From positions 6,567-70,566 of the forward strand of contig CAYPST010000010.1 in assembly GCA_964413425.1 (NCBI GenBank): a DNA stretch of 64,000 nucleotides, read 5' to 3'. The position numbers and the translations under genes were made by a program. Positions 9,779-19,150 of the stretch are shown piece after piece. This stretch comes from DATFLS01 sp964413425 (lineage in GTDB: Bacteria; Fidelibacterota; JAANXI01). The notes under the pieces are model-generated. The model did no database searches and was not told the DNA's origin. It worked only from the letters and a program-made list of their open reading frames with translations. Position 1 is the stretch's first letter. Every line of letters begins with the position of its first letter.

Positions 9779-10072
9779 AGATCCGGTGGAGTGCTGCTGA
9801 GTCTTTGTGAAAGGCCGCTGACTTTCTGGGAATGGCCGCTGAGTTCCGGGGGAAGGTTGCTGCGGATCGGTGAATGGTGGCTATGTTCCGGGGATCGACT
9901 GCTGACTTTCGGGCATCACCTGCTGTATTTCGGTGAACGGCGGCTGTATTTCGGTGAACGGCGGCTGTGGTTCGGGGGACGACGGCTGAGTTTTGGTGGA
10001 CGGTGGCTGTGCTTCGGTGGACGGTGGCTGACTATGGAAGAAGGACTGCCGGGTATGGCTCGAAGGCGACTG
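9779..10072. repeat. 21-bp tandem array, 14 degenerate units
   Basis: Fourteen consecutive units of exactly 21 bases, most ending in GCTG; approximate consensus tntttcggtgaacggcggctg. Only units 8 and 9 (9926-9967) are identical; others differ at several positions, yet no unit has gained or lost a base. The period equals seven codons, so both strands stay open in one frame: rightward it would read a heptad like RRLYFGE, leftward one like QPPFTEI. Neither frame has a good start or looks like a known protein. A pure minisatellite or a decayed repeat protein are both possible. Confidence 0.85.
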
Positions 10073-10229
10073 ATTTTCAATAGCCCTCAATGATATTTGT
10101 GGAATCGGGCGGCTTTTCTCATGGAGACTGATGTTTTTGTCGGCAGACCTATTCCAGGTACTGGCGGAGCTGAGAATTTGTTCGTTTTCTCTGAATTCTG
10201 CATCCGGGAAGGAAAGGGGAGAACTGAAG

Positions 10230-10883
10230 TTACTGTGCTCGGAACTCATATTGACGAATGACACGCAAAGCCATCTTCCCCTTGTTGGCGAGGGGCATAT
10301 ATTTCGAGCGAAAGGCGGCATCAATGGCCAGATGTTCCAGCTCCTGGTTACTGGTGGTATTCCGCAGCACCCAGACGCTGTCTACCAGCCCATCCTGGTT
10401 GACCAGCAATCCGAGCTCCACCAGACCCGATACGCCTTTTTTGCGAAGCCGATCCGGGTACTCCGGAATTGCTTCCACCACCGGGCGGGGGTTCCCGGCC
10501 CCGGGAAGCGCATGCTGCCGTCCGGTGCCCCCCATTCCCATACCGGTATCGAACTCCTCCAGGGATACCCTGAATTCATCTATGGGAATCACTTCCGGCA
10601 AATCTTCCATGGGCACAGGCACCGGAACCTTGGGACGGCTGGGAGTTCTGGGGGGACTTCCCTGGACGGTCGGAGCAATGTCCGGAACCACGGCGATGGT
10701 TGTGACTTCCGGAAGGTGTGATTGTGGGTGCCGGAAAGGGATGTGGAGGGCTGCAACCATCAGGATAATGGTTAAAAACAAGCTGCCAGCCAGTGCCATG
10801 CGCAAACGCAATTCATAAGCATTTTCCCGTTCGAACAGATGGTCATTCTGCCGTTGCCGCATGGTATGGCTTCTTTTTAACAT
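10230..10883 (-). CDS. TonB-family energy transducer
   Basis: Protein of 217 aa. One N-terminal membrane segment (about 29-48), a proline-rich periplasmic linker (PPRTPSRPKVPVPVPMEDLP), a short Gly/Met-rich stretch and a C-terminal TonB-like domain (about 135-217: PEYPDRLRKKGVSGLVELGL, then VNQDGLVDSVWVL and a final YEFRAQ). TonB carries proton-motive-force energy from ExbB/ExbD to outer-membrane transporters. The linker motif P-x-VPVPxxxEDLP is shared with the second TonB at 32467, so they are paralogues. No ExbB, ExbD or receptor is adjacent. The start could also be the Met at residue 8. Confidence 0.85.
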   Translation of the reverse strand: MLKRSHTMRQRQNDHLFERENAYELRLRMALAGSLFLTIILMVAALHIPFRHPQSHLPEVTTIAVVPDIAPTVQGSPPRTPSRPKVPVPVPMEDLPEVIPIDEFRVSLEEFDTGMGMGGTGRQHALPGAGNPRPVVEAIPEYPDRLRKKGVSGLVELGLLVNQDGLVDSVWVLRNTTSNQELEHLAIDAAFRSKYMPLANKGKMALRVIRQYEFRAQ

Positions 10884-11033
10884 CTCGTCAGCAACTGAAA
10901 TTATTTCAGGATTTGCCGGGACATACAGTGGCTGCTCCCAAGGAATCCCCCCGGTGATATTCCGGTTTCTTGGATTGAGTTCTTATGATTCGTGTTAATC
11001 CGTGTGACTTCCAGGTTACTCTACCGGTTATTT

Positions 11034-13469
11034 TTATTCTTTTAGAATCCGGAACCGGAGGCCTTTCTGCACTTGCTGATCGGAATTCAGATCCCGGATG
11101 GTCACCGCAAGCGTATACAGACCAGGGTCCCACTCGCTGATATCCACCACCGATCGCTGGCGTTCAATCTCCGCATTGCCCTGGTATTCCTGATGGAGAC
11201 TCACGCTGCGGTCTCCCGGCTGTAAGCCCAGCAGCCGGCGCATGCTCCTCCAGACCTTCTGCAGCCCGCCCTGGGGCGTTTTTGCCGTGCTGACTTCTGT
11301 CGTTACGGCGAACCTGGTGTTTCGCAGCTCCGGTGATGTGGACAGATTGTACACTTCGTAATACAGATGCAGCATCTGGCCGGGTTCGAAAGCGAAAGCC
11401 GGATTAGGAGCAATGTGCAGACTATCTCTGGAACTCACGGGATATCGATTCGCCCGGATATCGGACGCCAAAAGTATATCGCTGATCATCAGACTGTCGC
11501 TCCGATACGAAGGGATAGTCAGCTCATCCCGGACGATACTGATATTCTGTGAATAGTGGTTCTTGAATTCCAATGAAAAGAGGTATTCTCCGGGATTCAG
11601 GGAGACGGAGGTTCGATCTGCAATTTGATCCGCCTCGCTGGAATCCGGCAGCATGGAACGGGTATAGTGCTGCTCCTCTGTTTGTTTATGGATATCGTTG
11701 AATTCAGCATCGAACAAGAATAAGCCCCGGGTATACGAACCCTGATATCCTTCTGCAGACGAACGCAAGTCGGCAGGCATCACCGGAATGCCGTACATAA
11801 TCTCAAGGTCGGTACCCTTGTTCTCCCCGCGGAACGTGGCCAGCTGACAGGGGATGTACCACAGCTCTCCTTCCGTCGGCAGCTGATACTCTTCCGGATT
11901 ATTCCGGAATTCCTGCCGGGCAATTTCGTTGAAATCAATGCCGTAATAGGCACCGAGATCATAGCCGGTTCTCCCGTCACCCCAGGGATCGTCGAAGCAG
12001 AAGGTTTTATCTTTGTAATACCAGAATTCGTAGTAGTGGCCGGCTGCTTCCGGTCGTTTCCGTTTGATTTCCAATGGTTCTCCATAGCGGACATAGACCT
12101 TGCCCCGATCCGTCCGCAGTCCATCGATGTTTCTGGGCGGGAAACCGAACCGGAAATGCGCATAGGCACACCGTGCGTAATGTGCCAGCCGGCGTTCGTT
12201 CTCCGGGGATAAGAACAAGGGATCCCGGGCACGCCAGTATTTTCGGTGATCCACAGCAGCGGCCAGATCCTCCGCTTCCTCCGAATCCTGCATCTCGGGC
12301 CCCGCCACCGGTAATAAATACTGCGGAGATTCATAGATGAACTGTTCCTCAGGGTGCATGTGAGCGAGGGCTTCGGCAAACAGGTGTTCGGATTGCTCGT
12401 ATTCCCGGAGGGCGTAGGACGCCAGACCGGCAAATAACAGGGTCTGTTTATTCTTCGGAGCGCGGTGTAACACTTTATCAAGACGTATTGCAAGTAAAGC
12501 CGTGCTGTCCTGTTCATAGGCCAGCAGTCCTAGTTCCAGGAGAGAGGGCCAATGGGTTGAATCCACCTGCAGGGCATCCCGAAAGGCCTGTTCGGCATTT
12601 GTATACAGATCCTCGCCGAATCGATCAAACCTGATCATTCCGACCTGGGAAAATTGCTCTTCAAGTATCCGATCGTATGTAATGGTTTCCCCGGTCATGT
12701 GCAATCCGACCGGGGAGGGGTTGTCGGCATCATACAAACCAAATTCGTATGCACCAGGATTCCGGGAGGCATTGCGGGCACCAAAATACCGCATCATGTT
12801 GTCGTCAAAAAGCAGGTACGGTGATTCTACGGAGATCATGGAACCATAGGCGTGCATCTGGTCGCGATAATGTAAACCCAGTCGATAGAATGCTTCGATG
12901 CTGGTGCTGTCGATTTGTAAAGCACGTTTGTACTGCTCCGCGGCGTTATGATGCGAGCACTGCTTTTCATAGATGGCTGCCAGCAGGAGATGATACTCGG
13001 GATTTTTCCAGTCCACCCGGAGAGCCTCCTTTGCCGCGCGTTCGGCCAGCGTCCAGTCATACCAATGCTCGGATTGTAACAGGATCCGGGCCTTCAATAT
13101 GTAAGCGTCGGCACAAGAATCATCCAGTTTCACAGTTTCATCGAGGGCTTTTAGTGCCTGGGAATACTGTTCGAGTTCATAATAATTCTGCGCCAGTGCA
13201 TAGAACTTTTCCGCCTGTGCACGCCGCTCCTCCCTGCGCCTGCGAAACTCATGAAGAATCCGGGAAATGATACCATGTTTGGTCTTCGTTTGTCTGAGTG
13301 AATCGATCGTGTTTTCAATCTGATTGCTATCCGAGAAGCTGAAATCATATCCTTCCATAGAAGGGAAAGGCAAGGCCAGGAGGAGCAGTATCAACACCAA
13401 AGATTTCAGGAGATACGACCACTTCATCATTTTCCGTAACCGATTAAGGATAGTGTCCGGTTTATTCAA
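11034..13469 (-). CDS. GWxTD domain-containing protein with TPR region
   Basis: Protein of 811 aa with an N-terminal membrane anchor or signal (about 18-36, LLKSLVLILLLLALPFP), a charged stretch, then TPR-like helices (about 80-190: FYALAQNYYELEQYSQALKA, AAEQYKRALQIDSTSIEAF) and a second TPR-like part near 300-370. The section YWRARDPLFLSPENERRL to GKVYVRYGEP (about 425-480) matches the GWxTD domain of FCB-group bacteria; the name-giving motif reads GLRTD, so the Trp is replaced by Leu. The C-terminus is a beta-rich domain. Function of the family is unknown; it is thought to be envelope-associated. An internal start at the Met pair near residue 14 is possible. It is upstream of TonB on the same strand. 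Confidence 0.75.
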   Translation of the reverse strand: MNKPDTILNRLRKMMKWSYLLKSLVLILLLLALPFPSMEGYDFSFSDSNQIENTIDSLRQTKTKHGIISRILHEFRRRREERRAQAEKFYALAQNYYELEQYSQALKALDETVKLDDSCADAYILKARILLQSEHWYDWTLAERAAKEALRVDWKNPEYHLLLAAIYEKQCSHHNAAEQYKRALQIDSTSIEAFYRLGLHYRDQMHAYGSMISVESPYLLFDDNMMRYFGARNASRNPGAYEFGLYDADNPSPVGLHMTGETITYDRILEEQFSQVGMIRFDRFGEDLYTNAEQAFRDALQVDSTHWPSLLELGLLAYEQDSTALLAIRLDKVLHRAPKNKQTLLFAGLASYALREYEQSEHLFAEALAHMHPEEQFIYESPQYLLPVAGPEMQDSEEAEDLAAAVDHRKYWRARDPLFLSPENERRLAHYARCAYAHFRFGFPPRNIDGLRTDRGKVYVRYGEPLEIKRKRPEAAGHYYEFWYYKDKTFCFDDPWGDGRTGYDLGAYYGIDFNEIARQEFRNNPEEYQLPTEGELWYIPCQLATFRGENKGTDLEIMYGIPVMPADLRSSAEGYQGSYTRGLFLFDAEFNDIHKQTEEQHYTRSMLPDSSEADQIADRTSVSLNPGEYLFSLEFKNHYSQNISIVRDELTIPSYRSDSLMISDILLASDIRANRYPVSSRDSLHIAPNPAFAFEPGQMLHLYYEVYNLSTSPELRNTRFAVTTEVSTAKTPQGGLQKVWRSMRRLLGLQPGDRSVSLHQEYQGNAEIERQRSVVDISEWDPGLYTLAVTIRDLNSDQQVQKGLRFRILKE

Positions 13470-13696
13470 AAGAGACTGTCAACAATATACATCATTTTCT
13501 GTAAAGCTCAAATAGGTTGCAAGTCCGGAAAAAAGTGTAGGTGTTTCGGTTTATTTGTTCTTATCTTGAAATACCATTTACTGATGCTGAGAGTTCATAT
13601 CAGTGCACATGGCTGCGTTGACTGAGGACAATATCTGATAGTAATATACACTTTGCATAAAACCCAAATCCAATAACCTGAAAGGCAGGAAATATC

Positions 13697-14590
13697 GTGA
13701 AACGTCGAGAATTTATATCCAGATCCTTAGCCGGAATTGGGGGGCTGGTTGTTGGGGGAAGACTGCTGGGAGTGCTGCCGGAAGCCGCCGGGTATGATCC
13801 TTACGGTATGGTTTCGTTAGGGAATACCGGCATAACAGCCAGCCGGGTGGGGTTGGGTACCGGTATGCGCGGATACCAGCGCTCCTCGAACCAGACCCGG
13901 ATGGGAGCGGAGAGATTCAATCGATTGATCCGGCAGTCCTATGAGCGGGGAATTCGCATGTTCGACATGGCGGATTTGTATGGCTCGCACCCGTATCTGA
14001 GGCCTGCCCTGGAGGGGGTTCCCAGGGAAGATTATGTGATCACTTCCAAGATCTGGTTCCGGAAAGGTGGATTGCCGGAAGAAGAGCGTCCTGATGCAGA
14101 TGTAGTGGTGAAGCGGTTCCTGAAAGAGCTGCAGACTGATTATATTGATATCGTTCACCTCCACTGCGTGGTTTCCCCAACCTGGAATCAGGATCTCCGG
14201 AAACAGATGGATATACTTGAAGAGCTGAAACAACAGGAGATCATAAGAGCCCATGGCGTGTCGGTTCACTCGCTGCCTGCTCTGGAAGTCGCTGCCGATG
14301 AACCCTGGGTGGATATCGTTAATACCCGAATAAATGCGTTCGGTGTGAAAATGGATGATATCCCTGAGAAAGTCACACCGGTTCTGGAGAAAATGCATAA
14401 GAACGGCAAAGGGATCGTCGGAATGAAACTAATTGGCGAAGGGGAGTTCCGAGATGATCCTGAGAAGCGGAGGCAATCTGTGGAGTATGTGCTGAACTCC
14501 GGGGTGGTGGACGTCATGGCCGTGGGCTTCGAGGCGATAGAGGAAGTGGATGATTTTGCACAAATCGTGGCGCAGGTTCGGAAATCATAG
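13697..14590 (+). CDS. Tat-exported aldo/keto reductase family protein
   Basis: Protein of 297 aa. The N-terminus MKRREFISRSLAGIGGLVVG is a twin-arginine signal, so the protein is probably folded with cofactor and exported. The remainder is an aldo-keto reductase barrel: start strand VSLGNTGITASRVGLGTG, catalytic Asp and Tyr in FDMADLYGSH, Lys in VITSKIW, His in DIVHLHC. NAD(P)H-dependent oxidoreduction of carbonyl or sugar substrates is the family reaction; substrate unknown. Exported members of this kind are common next to carbohydrate genes in this type of bacterium. It appears monocistronic. Confidence 0.85.
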   Translation: MKRREFISRSLAGIGGLVVGGRLLGVLPEAAGYDPYGMVSLGNTGITASRVGLGTGMRGYQRSSNQTRMGAERFNRLIRQSYERGIRMFDMADLYGSHPYLRPALEGVPREDYVITSKIWFRKGGLPEEERPDADVVVKRFLKELQTDYIDIVHLHCVVSPTWNQDLRKQMDILEELKQQEIIRAHGVSVHSLPALEVAADEPWVDIVNTRINAFGVKMDDIPEKVTPVLEKMHKNGKGIVGMKLIGEGEFRDDPEKRRQSVEYVLNSGVVDVMAVGFEAIEEVDDFAQIVAQVRKS

Positions 14591-14781
14591 CCGGGCCGCC
14601 GGCTGGTGACTGTCCCTGTGGGGTTTTTGTCGAATAAGCAACTTATTGATCATTCACATGCCATCCCTTCGGGGCTATTTGTGTTTCCCAAGGGGATCTC
14701 TCAGAGGCAATCACGGCGGGATTTGTTACTGCCTTTTGTTTCCTCAATCAGCAGAGCAAATCCTCCGGAATAATTGCGATA

Positions 14782-15423
14782 ATGATAGACAACGAGCACG
14801 GAAACTGGTTCCGGATATTCCCCTGTCTTTATTACAATACTATGCAAGAGATCACTCAGGAAGGAACAGATTTATCCGTTTCACTGCTGGCGGCAAATCT
14901 CTACAGTCTTGTGCTAATACTCCCGCTGGCCGCATTCATTATCGTGGCTGTTTATCTGATTCACGGTTTGCAGATATTGGTGGATGGATTCTTTTACTGG
15001 CATGATCGTTTGTTACTTGGGATCTCAATTTTACTGGTAGGCATTATCGTACATGAGGGCTTGCATGGAATTGCCTGGCTGTTTGTCGCAAAGAACGGCC
15101 GGTATGCGATAAAATTCGGCTTCCATCTGGCTGCATTCTCACCTTATGCGCATTGCACAGAACCTATGCCTGCACGCAGCTATCGTATCACAGTTATATT
15201 ACCGGGCATGGTGTTGGGTGTAGTTCCTCTGGCTATTGGCATTCTCCTGGGAAACGGACCGGTAATAGTATTCGGATTCCTTTTCACTCTTTCCGCAGGC
15301 GGCGATGCGTTGATTCTCTGGCAAGTGCGTAAAATTCCACCAGGCACTCTGGTACGCGATCATCCTGATCGTGCCGGTTGTCTGGTTATCAGAGACACCC
15401 ACGAGCAAGATACTTCTGAATAA
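14782..15423 (+). CDS. DUF3267 putative membrane metalloprotease-like protein
   Basis: Up to 213 aa with four or five membrane segments. The motif HEGLH inside VGIIVHEGLHGIAWLFV fits the HExxH zinc-binding signature of the DUF3267 family, and FGFHLAAFSPYAHC and the following PGMVLGVVPL are also typical of it. Family members are predicted zinc metallopeptidases related to site-2 proteases, without proven substrates. The true start may be ATG 14842 (MQEITQEG), which leaves a compact four-TM protein; neither start has a strong ribosome-binding site. Confidence 0.7.
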   Translation: MIDNEHGNWFRIFPCLYYNTMQEITQEGTDLSVSLLAANLYSLVLILPLAAFIIVAVYLIHGLQILVDGFFYWHDRLLLGISILLVGIIVHEGLHGIAWLFVAKNGRYAIKFGFHLAAFSPYAHCTEPMPARSYRITVILPGMVLGVVPLAIGILLGNGPVIVFGFLFTLSAGGDALILWQVRKIPPGTLVRDHPDRAGCLVIRDTHEQDTSE

Positions 15424-15573
15424 TATTTTCAACAGTGGAATACTTCTTCTCACTGCTCTAATTTATATATAAAGAGAAATTTGGTCATCTTAAGTCCTGT
15501 AAACGCAGATTATCTCGAAAGCTGTTTACCGGAAATTCATCATCAACATTAACCGAATGAAGAGGTGAGGCAG

Positions 15574-16143
15574 ATGTCTGATGAACATATATCATTTGAT
15601 ACGGAGCCCCAGATTAGCGGGGTAGTGCAGTCCCCGAAACAATGTATTCGTGAAATCCTGACCGACGACGGGACGTTTCCAAACAACGAAAAGTTGCCAT
15701 TACTGGTCTATAAAGGCGCCCTGAATCTGACCGAGAGCGACGCCGCATCAGATATTGAGCGTGTGTTTCATGCAAACAACTGGCGGGGCTCCTGGCGGAA
15801 CGGCATTTATGGATTTCAGCATTACCACAGCACAGCCCATGAGGTGCTGGGTGTGTATAGTGGATCGGTACAGGTACAGCTGGGGGGTCCGGAAGGGATC
15901 ACTTTAACAGCAGAGACGGGAGATGTGATTATTATCCCGGCCGGCGTGGCGCACAAAAATCTGGGCAGCAGGAATTTCCGATGTGTGGGTGCCTATCCCC
16001 GCGGCCAATCCTGGGATATGAATTATGGCAAGGCAAAAGAGCGTCCCCAGGCCGACAGGAACATTGCCAGGGTGCCGCTGCCGGAGCTCGACCCGGTGTA
16101 TGGTGCTGACGGGCTGCTGATAGAGTATTGGCTGCAGGGGTGA
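15574..16143 (+). CDS. Cupin domain protein (YjlB-like)
   Basis: Cytoplasmic cupin of 189 aa. Motif 1 is GFQHYHSTAHEVLGVYSG (His-x-His and Glu metal ligands) and motif 2 is GDVIIIPAGVAHKNLG (third His); the overall organisation matches YjlB of Bacillus. Such proteins bind a metal ion, but the reaction is unknown. ATG 15574 is preferred over GTG 15565, because the GTG lies inside the GAGGTGAGG ribosome-binding site of the ATG. No operon partner. Confidence 0.85.
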   Translation: MSDEHISFDTEPQISGVVQSPKQCIREILTDDGTFPNNEKLPLLVYKGALNLTESDAASDIERVFHANNWRGSWRNGIYGFQHYHSTAHEVLGVYSGSVQVQLGGPEGITLTAETGDVIIIPAGVAHKNLGSRNFRCVGAYPRGQSWDMNYGKAKERPQADRNIARVPLPELDPVYGADGLLIEYWLQG

Positions 16144-16527
16144 ATAACTAATGGGAGTTCGGGTTAATTACAAAGCGCCTCACCCCGACGAAAATCGATG
16201 TTGAAGCGCTCCTCCGGTCGAGCCCTTCGGACCTTCGGGATATCCTGGAATGAGAAATATGCCATCAACTATACACCAGTAGTAACGACTTTGAATCGAC
16301 TGAATCACCAGTCAGACAATAGTTTTAAATATGCATAAATTCATTATTGGATTCCCGATGTATAAAAAGTAGTTTCTACTGACTGTCCGCGGATTGTTTC
16401 AGATATATTTGCCGGTTCTGATGAGTCAGGGATAAAACTATACTACCCGTGAGAATGGATTCCAGCCAGGTATCCTATGCGAGCTTTTTGAAAATGCACA
16501 CCCCTGAAATAATAAAGGACTATCTCA
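16144..16527. other. Intergenic region, possible decayed element A
   Basis: Region of 384 bases without a supported gene. Positions 16173-16245 (GCGCCTCACCCCGACG, then GCCCTTCGGACCTTCGGGA) weakly resemble the internal part of element A found at 22136, 33276 and 56009, but no terminal repeats were found. The rest is AT-rich and featureless. Confidence 0.3.
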
Positions 16528-16875
16528 ATGAGAAATGAGATTACGGAAATGATCGACGGATGGGAATATCCCAACCGGGAAATCGGGCATAAATTGCGAT
16601 TGATTATTCTGAAAATCGATGAAGAAATCACCGAAGCGGTAAAGTGGGGTGCTCCGGCGTTCACTTACAAGAAAAACCTGTGCAGTATTATGCCGCATAC
16701 TGATCATGTGAATCTCCGGTTTTTTAACGGCGGGGCGTTATCTGATCCTCACAATGTACTGGAGGGCACCGGAAAATCTATGCGGCACATGAAAGTACAT
16801 GCGATCGAAGATATCAAAGAAAATGTCATTGCTGAGCTGGTTCGGGAGGCTGTATCATTGCAGGACGACGATTAG
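16528..16875 (+). CDS. DUF1801 domain protein
   Basis: Small cytoplasmic protein, 115 aa. The pattern ITEAVKWGAPAFTYKKNLCS, then HVNLRFFNGGAL and the C-terminal MRHMKVHAIEDI are typical of DUF1801 (YdhG/YyaQ-like fold), whose function is unknown. The ATG at 16528 starts a protein of normal family length. Another start in a different frame is not supported. It is followed by a small membrane protein after 48 bases. Confidence 0.8.
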   Translation: MRNEITEMIDGWEYPNREIGHKLRLIILKIDEEITEAVKWGAPAFTYKKNLCSIMPHTDHVNLRFFNGGALSDPHNVLEGTGKSMRHMKVHAIEDIKENVIAELVREAVSLQDDD

Positions 16876-16923
16876 ATTCATCACTAAAGCACGGGATTCC
16901 CAAACATTTGAAGGGATAAGATC

Positions 16924-17262
16924 ATGAATTGGTTGAAGAGCATACTGCTGGATATCATCGTAACCGCTCTTATTCTACTGGCAGTAATATTCCGGATCCA
17001 CTGGCTTAAAATTTTCATTATGGTGTATTCGGTCTTGATAGTAGTAATCCGGACTGCGGTATTGTTTAATGAAGACACCTTAAGAGCTATTTTCCGCAGG
17101 ATTAAGGAGACGCCGTCGTGGCCTCTGCATGTCTTATACGGTATTAACGTCATAGTTCTTCTGGCGGGATCCTGGTATATCGTCAGCATTTTATGGATGT
17201 TTATATGGATACTTTCGGTCCTCACGGAACGAAAAGCGAACAAGATTGGCGGTACTGCATAA
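16924..17262 (+). CDS. Small membrane protein, unknown
   Basis: Protein of 112 aa with about three to four hydrophobic helices (LLDIIVTALILLAVIF, WLKIFIMVYSVLIVVI, VLYGINVIVLLAGSWYIV, ILWMFIWILSVL) separated by short charged loops. I do not recognise the family. ATG 16924 has AAGGGATAAG upstream. Codon pattern and regular helix spacing suggest a real gene. It follows the DUF1801 gene on the same strand, and the two may be co-transcribed. Confidence 0.6.
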   Translation: MNWLKSILLDIIVTALILLAVIFRIHWLKIFIMVYSVLIVVIRTAVLFNEDTLRAIFRRIKETPSWPLHVLYGINVIVLLAGSWYIVSILWMFIWILSVLTERKANKIGGTA

Positions 17263-17711
17263 TCTCCGGATAGTGTTTGCCGAGGATCCTCAACTCAGCA
17301 CCGGGGTGATCAATGGGGGAATGAGCAAGCGGTTCCCATTCGATAGCGGAGTGTGGGATTACCTCACCGGTGCACCCGGTGCTCAGTTAATCTTGTGGCT
17401 GGAAGGGAGTCGTGGCCTGGTACTTCCGGCGGGTTCTCTGGCCGTCTCGACAGTATTCGGAAACGGAGGGATAATCCTCTTTGCCCGGGCACGATTCATT
17501 AGAACGGCCAGCCCGAAAACCGCAGTGATTTCGGGAATGCTCACTTCACTCGGTTTCGGTTTTGATATCCGATGCACCGGAAAAGGAGATTACTTTTCTT
17601 ACTGAGATTCAATACTTTTGAAGTGTCAAAAATACATTTATACCGGATGAGGTAGAGCAGTGAAAGTATCGTCGAACTGTCATCTATTCTGAAAAGAGGA
17701 ACGAAAGCACG
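17263..17711. other. Intergenic region, no supported gene
   Basis: Region of 449 bases. A 119-codon open frame overlaps the end of the preceding gene (17246-17605), but it has no ribosome-binding site, no homology I recognise and an equally open antisense frame, so it is not called. The last 20 bases before 17712 hold the AGAGGAA ribosome-binding site of the next gene. Confidence 0.4.
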
Positions 17712-18995
17712 ATGTCGAAGCGAGCTACTTTTCTGTTTGTTGCAGTGTTTATGGGGTTAGCCTGGGCGCTCCGCGGTCATTTCGGACATGAAAACGGGGC
17801 GGCGTGGGCCGGAGCGATCGGTACGCTGGCTATTCTGGTTGCAGTCCGCCGGGGAGACTGGATAAACCGGCTCCCGGTGGTGATATCGCTGGGAGCGATT
17901 GGATGGGGAGTGGGGGGGATGATGAGTTACGGCCGCATCATTGGCTATACCCGGGGCACGGATTTCGGCAATGTTTTTTATGGTCTGCTTATGCTGGGGA
18001 TTGTAGGGGCGTTGTACGGCTATATTGGCGGGGGATTATTCGGACTGGGTCTGGAAACCGAACCCGACCATAAACCGCGCTGGCCTGCAATTATCACCGA
18101 AATGACCGTTGGTGGTTTACTTGCCTGGAGTCTGTTGATCTATCAATTCGGATGGAAAATGACGCCCCCCAGATCCGAACTCTGGGCCGCCTGTTTTGGC
18201 GCAGCCATAGCCCTGGCCTGGTATGCATACCGGAATCGCTTCTATGGAACACTCCGGCTGGCCGCCTATTCCGCACTAGGCGCCGGATTGGGGTTCGCAT
18301 GTGGGGACTTTGTGCAAACACTCGGGAATGTAACCGGTCTCCGGTTTAACTGGTGGAACGTGATGGAATTCATTCTCGGATTCGGGGGAGGATTGGGAAT
18401 GATGTATGGAATCACAACCAGAGAATGGCCGGAATCCGCACAACCGTCCCGCCTGTCAAACTGGGTCGGACTGGTATTTCTGCTGGTTGTGCTGCCGGTG
18501 GTCAATATATTCCAGGGAATGGAGTATTCACATTTTACCCAGCTGGCAGAGCAGATCGGTCACCTGGAGCCCGCAGTATTCGCGCAGACGCAAATTCTGG
18601 TTGCCTGGATAATGGTGCTGTTGCTGGTGATCCCGGGAATCCTGTTCTGGAGATTAATGGAGCAGAAATCGGCAGTTCACCCGCTAACCTATGGGACGGG
18701 TTTGCTGTTCGGATATACTGTCTTGTATATCCTCTTCAGCCATGTCAAAAAAGGGATGCTTCATATCCCAGGGCAACCCGAACAGTATTTCTACTGGCTC
18801 ATTCTTCTGGTAGCGTTAGCTCTCTGGTGGAAAGGAGAACAGGCTGATTCCGAAGTACCCTTTCAGCACATCAAACCTGATACATTAAAACGGTGGATGA
18901 TCATTCTGGCGGTCTCCATTCTCCTGATTGCATTATTCGCTTTGATTTCAATTTCCATTCATCAGGGATTGTCCGGGGCGTACACGCGCTTCTAA
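17712..18995 (+). CDS. Large integral membrane protein, unknown family
   Basis: Protein of 427 aa with about twelve predicted membrane helices. The N-terminal block MGLAWALRGHFGHENGAAW looks like a conserved functional motif (Arg, two His, Glu in the first membrane region), and MMSYGRIIGYTRG and GLGFACGDFVQTLGN are further polar intramembrane stretches. This resembles a transporter or membrane enzyme, but I cannot assign it to a named family. It stands alone between a small membrane protein and an SDR gene. Confidence 0.7.
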   Translation: MSKRATFLFVAVFMGLAWALRGHFGHENGAAWAGAIGTLAILVAVRRGDWINRLPVVISLGAIGWGVGGMMSYGRIIGYTRGTDFGNVFYGLLMLGIVGALYGYIGGGLFGLGLETEPDHKPRWPAIITEMTVGGLLAWSLLIYQFGWKMTPPRSELWAACFGAAIALAWYAYRNRFYGTLRLAAYSALGAGLGFACGDFVQTLGNVTGLRFNWWNVMEFILGFGGGLGMMYGITTREWPESAQPSRLSNWVGLVFLLVVLPVVNIFQGMEYSHFTQLAEQIGHLEPAVFAQTQILVAWIMVLLLVIPGILFWRLMEQKSAVHPLTYGTGLLFGYTVLYILFSHVKKGMLHIPGQPEQYFYWLILLVALALWWKGEQADSEVPFQHIKPDTLKRWMIILAVSILLIALFALISISIHQGLSGAYTRF

Positions 18996-19150
18996 TATGC
19001 TGTTTTGCATTTCAATGAATCGTATATCCGGGACGACCCTGCTACTTATTTCAGCCTGCGGACATCCGGTGGGATGATCCTCCTTGCAGGAGACACCGGA
19101 GAATATTATCATGTGAAGGGTCTGAAAATCAGAAAAGGGGAAATAGTTCT

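Noticed and set aside
9752..10324. Open frames through the 21-bp array on both strands (9752-10093 plus, 9881-10324 minus)
   Set aside because: They exist because the period is a multiple of three. No good start signals, low-complexity products, and the leftward one overlaps the TonB gene end. Described as a repeat instead.
17246..17605. 119-codon open frame overlapping the small membrane protein gene
   Set aside because: No ribosome-binding site, overlap with a better gene, no recognisable domain, and an antisense frame of similar quality.
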